Of a DNA stretch of 64,000 nt, positions 56,329-64,000 are shown piece by piece. The stretch spans positions 1,054,001 to 1,118,000 of the forward strand of contig WUJK01000009.1 in NCBI GenBank assembly GCA_011317545.1, written 5' to 3'. The stretch comes from Coniella vitis. Lineage: Eukaryota > Ascomycota > Sordariomycetes > Diaporthales > Schizoparmaceae. Below the pieces are notes generated by a model. It was not told the origin of the DNA and did not search any database. It was given only the letters and a program-made list of their open reading frames with translations. The first letter of the stretch is position 1, and every line of letters begins with the position of its first letter. Made by a program: the position numbers and the translations under genes.

Positions 56329-57997
56329 ATGGCAAAAGATCAAACAACACCAATGTCTTCCTCCAGCACCTACAAAGCCCTCATCTGCACCGCAGTCGGC
56401 CAAGCCCAAGTCCAGGACTTGCCTGTGCCAGACGTCAGCCAGCGCGAGGGCTACATTCTCGTGCGCACCAAGGCCGTGGCGCTCAACCCAACCGACTGGA
56501 AGAGCCTGCACGCGCCAGATGGCCACGCTGTGAATACCAAGCTGGGGTGTGATTTTGCCGGTGTGGTGGAGGCTGTTGGGCCTGGTGTGGAGAGATTTGC
56601 CGTGGGAGACCGGGTCTGTGGGTTTGCGTTCAATGCGTAAGTGAATTGTTCTTTGTCGCTTCTTTTTCTTTGCTTGATGTTATCCAGGGGAAGGTCTTTG
56701 AGGTTGAATGAGAGTTGGGTCTCAGACCAGTAACTGTGAGCTTCAACGAGGCTCAAGGACTTTGAGGTTTGCGAGGAAAGGAGAGGAGCGGAAGGCCTGT
56801 GTTCTGTGCAGTAGAGGATGGCGGTCAGAGAGAGACGAAGAAGAAGAGCTGCATAGTGCAATACCATGCAGATATTTCCTTTATCACGTACTTTGCTAAC
56901 AACTGGGCGCGCATGCCCACTCAACAGCAAGGACCTAGAGCGTGGCGCATTCGGCGAGTTCGTCTTGACGCCAGCCGAGCCCATCAACATCAAGATTCCC
57001 GACAACATCAGCTTCGAGGAGGCTGCGACGCTCGGCGTGGGTGTCACGACTGTTGTACGCTGGATGTTTTTCTCGCCTCAGACTCCCCTTTGCCCTTCAG
57101 GAAGCGACTATTGCTGACATCTGCGTGGCATGTGCAACAGGGTCAAGGTCTATACCAGTTTCTGAAGCTTCCTCTGCCTGGCCAGCCGCTGGCGGAGCCG
57201 ATTCCCATCTTCATCAACGGTGGCAGCACGGTAAGTCAATATTGTTCTTTTTTTTCATCCTTTCCTTTTCCCTCCAGCTCATAAGCCAGTCCCTTTCCCT
57301 CCACGGAGCACCCCTTGAAAAGAAACCTACGACACACTCCCACTCACACTCACCCAAAAAAACAAAAAAGGCCACCGGCATCCTCGGCATCCAGTACGCC
57401 AAAGCCTCCAACCTCACCGTCTACACCACCGCCTCGCCCCACAACTTTGACTACCTTCGCGCCCTCGGCGCCGACCACGTGTACGACTACCGCACCGACC
57501 CCGCGACGCTCGCGGCGCAGATCCGCGCCGACACGCACAACAGACTCACGCTCGCGTGGGACTGTCTCGCGACGCCCGAGTCGCAGCGCCTCGCCGCCTT
57601 GGCCCTCAGCGACGGCAGCGGCAGCAGCAGCGGCAGCAGCACGCCGGGCGCGGGCGCGGGTGCGGGCGAGGCGGCCCTGGCTGCGCTGCTCCCGCTCGAC
57701 CAGGACCTGGTGCGGGGGCTGAACCCCAATGTGACCAAGGTTGGGTTCACCATGGGGTACACTGCGTTTGGGGAGGAGGTGAAGCGGTCGGTGTTTACGT
57801 GGGCGCCGAGTCGCGAGGACTATGAGTTTGGCAAGATGTTTTGGCAGTTGAGTGCCGGGTTGTTGGCCGACGGGACGGTCAAGCCTGCGCGGTATGAGCT
57901 GAATCGTGCAGGCAATGGGCTGGAGGGGGTGCAGAAGGGGCTGGACGACTTGAAGGAGGGCAAGGTGAGTGGGGTGAAGCTTGTGTATACCTTTTGA
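56329..57997 (+). CDS. Zinc-binding-dehydrogenase-like enoyl reductase (ToxD type, MDR superfamily)
   Basis: NADPH-dependent medium-chain reductase of the type found free-standing or beside polyketide synthases as a trans enoyl reductase. The substrate is unknown. Exons 56329..56636, 56928..57054, 57141..57230 and 57371..57997 give 383 aa with matching phases. The GroES-like half reads YKALICTAVGQAQVQDLPVP, ALNPTDWKSLHA and GCDFAGVVEAVGPGVERF. The cofactor half reads PIPIFINGGSTATGILGIQY, with the TATGILG turn formed across the last intron. No catalytic-zinc ligands are seen, as in this subgroup. Odd: a Ser/Gly/Ala-rich insert (about 57607-57675) in the cofactor domain, and a long first intron. 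The start could be 56329 or the second ATG at 56353. No PKS or other pathway gene is adjacent. Confidence 0.85.
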
Positions 57998-58493
57998 GTG
58001 AGCAAGGGGGATCTCCGCGGATGTCCTGGAGTGAAGATGAAGGGAGGGTAAGAGTTGAACTCGACTTGGGGGGACGGTGCGTGCTGCTGCTGCTTCTGTT
58101 CGCTACGATACGCAGATTGCAACAACGCAAATCAGGAAGAAGCCCGAGTCTGTAAGTTGGGCAAGGAAACTGGTGACTTTCAAGAATAGGGTGTAGTCTC
58201 CAGGGCAAAATCCTTCAACTTGAGGTATATATACGTATTCAATAGGTCTAAGAATACTGTCAAAACAACCACAGGAACCGCTCTTATATCACGCAACCGA
58301 TTCAGGGTTTCCACCTCACCCCAGTGCTCTACTCTTGCTTGCCATCCCTTGCAGAATGCACCCCCATTAACTTCCTCTGACCTTCCAGACATAGTCAGGA
58401 CCAGCTGATGGACACAAAGGAACCCAACTCGGAGCCCATCTCCATCCATCCTTTCCCCACCCCCCCTCCTGGAGGCCAGGTCACATCTTGGCC
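57998..58493. other. Convergent spacer
   Basis: About 0.5 kb between two converging genes. Nothing recognised. Confidence 0.7.
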
Positions 58494-59156
58494 TTACCGA
58501 GGCCCGAGAGGTGTAGTATTCGCCGTTTGCTCAACCGTAGCCGTCTTGACGATATTATCCAAAACCCTTTGACACAGATCCCGATGCGCCGCCTCGAAGC
58601 TCTTCATGACAAATGGCTTGAGCACAGTGCTGCACTCGACATGCGACCTCTCCACTAGCTCCCACTGCTGCTGCTGCTGCTGCTGCCACTGCTGCTGTTG
58701 TCGTTGTCCATCACCATTACCATAACCCTTACCACCACCTATACCATGACTTGGGTGCCCAAGAAGCTCATCAACGTCGCCTTGCCGCTGCTGCTCGTAG
58801 CGACGAGGACGAACCTCATACGTACTCCTCACCACCGTCCCAGCCGCAGCATCTGCCCGGACACGGACCCCGCTCGCGAGCGCCTGGAAAACAGCCGGGA
58901 ACCGGACGTCCTTGGTCAGGCCAAAGACCACAGGGATGCGGTCGTGGACCTCGTACGCGGCAACGTCGGTGCCGTCCTCGGTGAAGAAGGGGTCAGCGAC
59001 AACGTCGTCCAGGTCGACGGGGATGCGCTGGAAGCCCTGCAGATAGGGGTTGGGCCGGATCAAGGGCTCGTAGCTGTGGAGGTTCTGGAGGACGAGTTGC
59101 GGCGAGAGGCCGGCCGGGAGGGGGAAGCGGAGTTCCAGGTCGAAGCTTGCAGGCAT
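58494..59156 (-). CDS. DUF7053-like hypothetical protein
   Basis: 220 aa, single exon. Fungal proteins of this kind have a START/SRPBCC-looking fold of unknown function. Visible blocks are LELRFPLPAGLSPQLVLQNL, YEPLIRPNPYLQGFQRI, FPAVFQALASGVRVRADAAA and ERSHVECSTVLKPFVMKSFE. The last is the usual C-terminal signature of the group as I recall it. A Gly/Gln insert with polyglutamine (about 58660-58735) interrupts the fold. No signal peptide or membrane helix. Family naming is from memory and tentative; the gene itself looks real. Confidence 0.65.
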   Translation of the reverse strand: MPASFDLELRFPLPAGLSPQLVLQNLHSYEPLIRPNPYLQGFQRIPVDLDDVVADPFFTEDGTDVAAYEVHDRIPVVFGLTKDVRFPAVFQALASGVRVRADAAAGTVVRSTYEVRPRRYEQQRQGDVDELLGHPSHGIGGGKGYGNGDGQRQQQQWQQQQQQQWELVERSHVECSTVLKPFVMKSFEAAHRDLCQRVLDNIVKTATVEQTANTTPLGPR

Positions 59157-62100
59157 GGCTTCTTTGGTGGGGGGGAGGGGGGCTGTGTGCCTTTCCTTAA
59201 AAGGGGGGTCGTTGGTTTGATTTCAGCAGTGTGTTGATTCGTGGCGTCTATGTTGAAGATCTTCAGGGCACCTGGGCTGGAGGACGACAAACATGCGGTC
59301 GCGAGTCCCGGAGCCGAGAGTTGAGGCAAGACGGGAAAACCGCGGGCGCCAATCTTTGCTGCCCGCCTCTTCTAGTCGCTAGAGGGCTTGGCTAATGGCT
59401 TATTGTTGATATCTTTCCGAGTTGCATCTCTGGCGCAGTCTGTCGCTAATGGGTAAGCTCGTCAAGTCGATAAAACGTGTGCTGCTTTACCACCCGTGCG
59501 ACGTGTGAGTGAGCTCAGTCCTTGGCTTGGTTATGTGAACCTTGCTAGACAAGGGCCAATGAGACGACAACTGGTGAGCCGCAAAAGGGCGATCAGGAAA
59601 AGGCGCCCTGAGCTTAACAAATACTGCTGCTGACACACAAGAGCGCGGCTTAAACGGGGCATGAAGCTAACAAAGCACGGCTTTGAGAAGCTGAGCTCAA
59701 ACGGTGAGGAGGACTCTGGGGTCTAAAATTTAGGAAAGGCTTTGGTCCATTTGTGCCTCTTTTTGGCTGAAAGTATACAGCGCCACGTGCAGAGCATCAC
59801 GAGCATTGCACCTAGAGCGGCGGATCGCGTCACAGCCCCAAGTTAGTAGCACGCGGAAAACGCAACGCGAAGCCCTTCACGAGTTGCTGCTTGGTATTTG
59901 CTGCCCGCCACCGCGTGCAGACAAGCAGACAAAGGTACCTTAGCTTGTGCGCAGGATGGATGAGCTTAGAAAGAAGCCCTTTTCGGCCCTGGCTATCAGC
60001 AGCCTCTCAGCGCCAATGCTGGTATGGCCAGTCAATGCTGGTGCTGGTGCTGCTATATTTGGCCAACGGGCTTGGACAGCCACAAAAGAGCAGGCGCTGC
60101 GCCGCTGCAAACTGACAGGATACATACTATGTCGCATGCGGTTGTGGACTGCATGTCAGCAGGAAATAGAGTCGTTACGTTCCTTACGGGCAAGTGGGCT
60201 GAAGGGAAAAGAGGAAAAGCAGAAGAGAAAGGAAAGACACTCCTGCTAACGTCGGAATCTACAACATCAAGGGTCCAGTCGACGGCTTCTAGGCGCGTTC
60301 CCCGAGTTTGTAACTTGTTCAGTCCAAGTCAAGTCCCCAATGAAACGGGCACTGCTGCGGCTTGGTTCAGCCCAAGCAGACACGGCGCGAATCGTTGGAC
60401 GAGATGCAACGAGACGCCGCGATCTAACATGTTGCAGGAATCCACCGTGACGTGTACTTCTCCAGTAGCAACAGTGTGCAAGTGTGCACTCGCATAGTAG
60501 CAGCAATATATACACAGCATGCTACACAGTATGTCATCGTTCCGAAGCTCGTCGGCCGCGTGCCAGTTGCCCGAGTGCTAGTGCAGATGCATCACTGCCT
60601 CATGACTGACAGGAGACTCGTCTCGGGCGTGCATGCTTTGACTCCACCGCTGCTCGACATATTGATATGGTGCATCGCAAGAGAGCATGCAGCTGTTGCG
60701 AGACGCTGCAACCAAGCGACCGCCGGGGGGGGGGGTGATTCTTTTTTTCCTTTTCTCTCCGTTCCTCTTCGTTTCGTCTTGACTCGGCCAACAGGTGATC
60801 TGCAGGGTATCTTGCGGTCCACCAGAACTGGCCCACTAATGGTGACTTGCTGGATGCCATCACTCGTCTCATTATCCTATTAGCCTGTCAAGGAATCCTC
60901 GTCTTTTAGGCGCAGGTCTTCTCTCTGGATAAGAAAGCGCAAGATTTGCGCTACGGGCGGCAGCATCGCATGGAATGGTCTGCTGGACTTGCGGGCGGTG
61001 AGAATGAAGTCTCGAAATGCCCTTTGGTTACTGGAACATGTACTTCTACTGGTGGTCCCTTTGAAGCTTCGATTTGACGTGCATGCATCGAGTATGCTGT
61101 ACCAGCGAACGTGTATAGAATGTGCAGCGGCATAAAGTATTCCATACCGGCGCACACAACGTGCCGAATGCGACTGCTGCGTACTGCAGCATAGACAGCA
61201 CGATTGTCTATATCTTTTCTTTCTACTCCTCTCATTCTGCATTCCGTCGGTCGGGTACCGAGACCACCCTGGAGAGGCAAACTCGAATGCGACGCCGTGA
61301 TTCTGGCCGTGTACGGGCTGTTTCGGAAAAAAAGGCACAAGAGCCGAGTTGTGGCGATTTGAGGCACGCCTTTCCTGCCAGAAACGGTGGCACACAGCAA
61401 AGACAATGTTTCGACGTCTCTCTAGTGTTTCCAGTGAATGGCAAAATCTTTTCCAGTGTACCACTCCTCGTTGGTTGCCCGTTTCGGTGGACGAGCGAGC
61501 GGGTATGCTTGATCTTCCGAAATGGCGGCACAGCGCGGGTGGGTGCCTGTCTTTTTGCTACACACAACACAGTCCTCTATATGTACAACCACCATTCATA
61601 GGTCAGTATATGAACAAAAGCCGAGATTGGGCCACAGGCCCATTGGCCTTCCCTTTCGGGGGCTGCATCCCCGCCTTGCACGATCCACGGCCGGAGCCAC
61701 GGGCGGCGAGCTAAAAGACCTGAGGACGTCACAAACAACGGGCCCACTTCCCCAGCTTGCTCAGGCCCGTTTCGCGTCCTCCATGCTAGCGGCAAGCAAC
61801 GTCAAGATGGTTGTCTCGGACAAAACAAGTGGCTTGCGGTCTGCGTGCTGCGTGCTGCGTGTGGCGAGACGGCGACCAGGCCAGCCAGGTTCGAGGCAGC
61901 CAGGCAAGCATGGCCCATCGTCGGTGCTGCAGACAAGAATATGCATCCGCAAGGGCACATCTGGATCGGGTGACTGTGACTGTTCTGGGCTTGTGACGGT
62001 AACAAGGGAGGGCAGAAAGGATGGTGTGGTCACGATCAAGTCGTGACGAGGGATGCTGTGTAGATACGGCTTCAGCTTCAGCAGAGAGAGGTACTTGGTG

Positions 62101-63235
62101 CTTCAGGCACGCGACCCCGCTGGGGCCCTGGCGGGACAGCGGCAACCTCTCGCTGGATCCACTGTATCCACCGAGTAGCCAGCGCCCCGGTGTACTATAG
62201 TACCTCGACCACACTACTATGTACATAGTCTACTATGTACATGGTACCTGGTATCTGGGTATCCACGCGGTACGTGGTGGCAGTTGACCCTCTTTCCCCA
62301 GCCATCCTCTAGATAATTAGTGCTTGCTTCAGGACGCATCGTCCGCGCTGCATTCGCTCTCTGCCGGCCCTCTGGCCTTTTGGTCGCCAACTTGAGACTT
62401 TCTATGGTGGCTCCTTTTGCTAGGCTTCTGAAATCAGTCTTGTCGTTCTCTCCCTTCGCTTCTCCCACCAAGGACGGACCCCTCGTGGACTGCGCTGAGG
62501 GCTGTACGCAAGACGGACGCCTCCTCCGTCCTCGGTCCACAAAGCCCGTCACGCATACGCACACGCAACTCGTGATCCGACCTCCTTCGAACGCAAGCAA
62601 GATACTGGCTACGGCCGTTGGTTGGTCTGCTCTTCTCTGCCTGGTACTGTCGCGTAAGTCCAGCCATGCTTCGGCTCAGCTCAGCTCAGGCCCTCCTGCT
62701 CTGCTGTTCTCTGCATGATTTCCTGCAACTGGGCCGCCTTCTGCTTTGCCGTCTGCAAGAATGCTCTTCCCTTGCGACACCGACCGAGTTGTGGCCCTTG
62801 TGTAGCCACCAAGTTGCGCATCTTTTGGGCGATGGGGCACCAAGACGCTTAGCTGCGTTGCACTGCTTTCTCATCCCTCGCCAATCCCACCAGACGCCTC
62901 TTCGCCCCTCCATCCACACCAGAGACTCATTGGCTCCTTCGCTCCAAGCCGTCTTTCTCCCTGCATAAGATTCTTTTTTTGTTTTCAGCAAAAAAGAACC
63001 AGAAACAGGTGGCTGAGCATGGCAAAAAATAACTCCCCTACAGCACACAACACACAATTGCTTTGACCATCTTTTGCAGCGCGTGTCGACTAATTCGAAC
63101 TCTCATCGCCAGCGAGCCATCTTTGGCCAATTCTTTTCTACTCCCTTCTTCTGCGCTTATCCTTGAATTGCGCATCGTTCCTCATGAGTTTTACTTTTGC
63201 GCTGGCTTGTGCGCTCGCCTCTTGATACACCCACA
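59157..63235. other. Intergenic region, no gene supported
   Basis: Four kb with many short frames but no domain. The two longest (60880-61464 - and 61122-61601 +) overlap each other and look non-coding. A G run sits at 60724-60736. TACTATGTACATAG-type words cluster at 62195-62250. The last few hundred bases (62700-63235) are C-rich and probably form the promoter/leader of the next gene. Confidence 0.5.
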
Positions 63236-64000
63236 ATGGCCGCGGCCGAGATCCAGTCTCTCGCCGCAAGTGACGACCGCCATGGTTGGCTACCATGGCA
63301 CTGCTCAACAATCGAACCGAGGACGCAGAGAATCCGAGGCATTGCGCAGGCATATTCCCCAGACAGTGCCGCGCGCTTGAGCGCAAAACTAGCCCTCATT
63401 GCGAGAGCATGGATCCAGTCGCAAACACAGATTGTAAGTTTTACGCTTCCGGGCGCGTCATTTGGGCCTTGTCCAAGCCGCTAGAAGCATGTCACCGGCA
63501 CGGTTAGCTCAATGCTAGCCCTTCCGCTTGCCCTTGTCACCATACAGATACTGATCTGCACTTTTGACAGTGCCAGGCACGTCCACGCCAGCCGAGAACC
63601 CTCATTGTGCCCGATATACGCTCACCAAAGTGGTCGCGAGTCAGACCACAACCGCCTTCCTCTGCGGAGATACCTGGAACCGCATCTGCAGACCTTTCCA
63701 ACCCGACCACCACGGACTGTGCTGCCCGCGTGCATGTGCTCACTTCTGACGTGCTGCCAGAATACGCCTCTGGAGCAGAGCGAGCACCATCACATAACCA
63801 CCCTGACCGCAACCTTTTCACAGATCCAAGCAGGCTTCTGATAGACTTTGGCTCAGATCATGGTTTGTTGCAGGCTGCCGCGAAAAAGAAGAAGAAACAG
63901 ACCCCCTTCAACTTTGCCGCACTGCCTGAAGAAGGCGACAAAGATGGCGTGGATGGAACCCGAGATGGCAATGATGGAAACAAAGATCCAAACGGTGGAG
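63236..64000 (+). CDS. Unknown protein with Lys-rich and Gly/Asp-rich segments, cut by right edge
   Basis: A spliced model from the ATG at 63236. Exons 63236..63433 and 63571..>64000 are joined in phase 0 (GTAAGT donor, TTGACAG acceptor). The join opens one continuous frame of at least 209 residues across the whole second exon, where the other phases hit stops. The first exon reads MAAAEIQSLAASDDRHGW onward. The second contains RTLIVPDIRSPKWSRVRP, then SRLLIDFGSDHGLL, AAAKKKKKQTPFNF and ALPEEGDKDGVDGTRDGN. The AAKKKKK...EEGDKDG pattern suggests a longer low-complexity protein. I do not recognise it, and the first-exon choice is less certain than the second. Confidence 0.55.

Noticed and set aside
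60880..61464. 194-codon minus-strand frame
   Set aside because: Overlaps an equally long plus-strand frame; neither shows a domain or codon pattern.

Overview
This window is nuclear DNA of a filamentous ascomycete (Pezizomycotina). The evidence is short GT-AG introns (about 50-110 nt) with CTAA-type branch sites, a full set of fungal housekeeping genes, and one block carrying the mutational scar of repeat-induced point mutation (RIP). A Sordariomycete is the best guess, because the alternative oxidase reads very like the Neurospora type and TACCTAGGTA-like motifs are scattered between genes. The class is not proven.

Layout. 1-9322: a serine carboxypeptidase S28 cut by the left edge (-), a 2-oxoglutarate/Fe(II) dioxygenase (+) and a TmpA-like membrane flavoprotein (+), separated by long spacers with no gene I can support. 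9323-17630: one Ty3/gypsy chromovirus on the minus strand, with two 479-bp LTRs, an AAACA target duplication and destruction by RIP. It carries two plus-strand passengers between pol and the 3' LTR: a degenerate CxxC-type ORF and a sequence that folds as a complete tRNA cloverleaf. A younger, un-RIPed SINE-like element with a 14-bp target duplication and an (AAAT)n tail is nested in the integrase region. 17752-18048: a 42-nt A tract and an apparent stub of a DUF1349-like gene.

18049-64000 is ordinary gene space: BTB/POZ protein (-), multi-pass membrane protein (-), signal peptidase subunit SEC11 (+), exopolyphosphatase PPX1 (-), a membrane-anchored histidine-phosphatase-fold protein (+), peroxisomal 2,4-dienoyl-CoA reductase with an SKL tail (-), a Rad60/Esc2-like SUMO-like-domain protein (+), the ribosome-assembly KH protein PNO1/DIM2 (-), MDM31-like mitochondrial protein (+), eIF3j/HCR1 (-), a small glycine-rich protein (+), alternative oxidase (+), the calcineurin-regulated factor CRZ1 (+), a ToxD-like enoyl reductase (+), a DUF7053-like protein (-) and an unknown lysine/glycine/aspartate-rich protein cut by the right edge (+).

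The genes do not form an evident biosynthetic cluster. Most are independently regulated core genes, several arranged as divergent pairs with shared spacers (SPS19/Rad60-like, PNO1/MDM31, eIF3j/small protein). The most unusual region is the retroelement block at 9.3-17.6 kb. All gene models here are read by eye from splice signals and family resemblance; none was checked against a database or transcripts.
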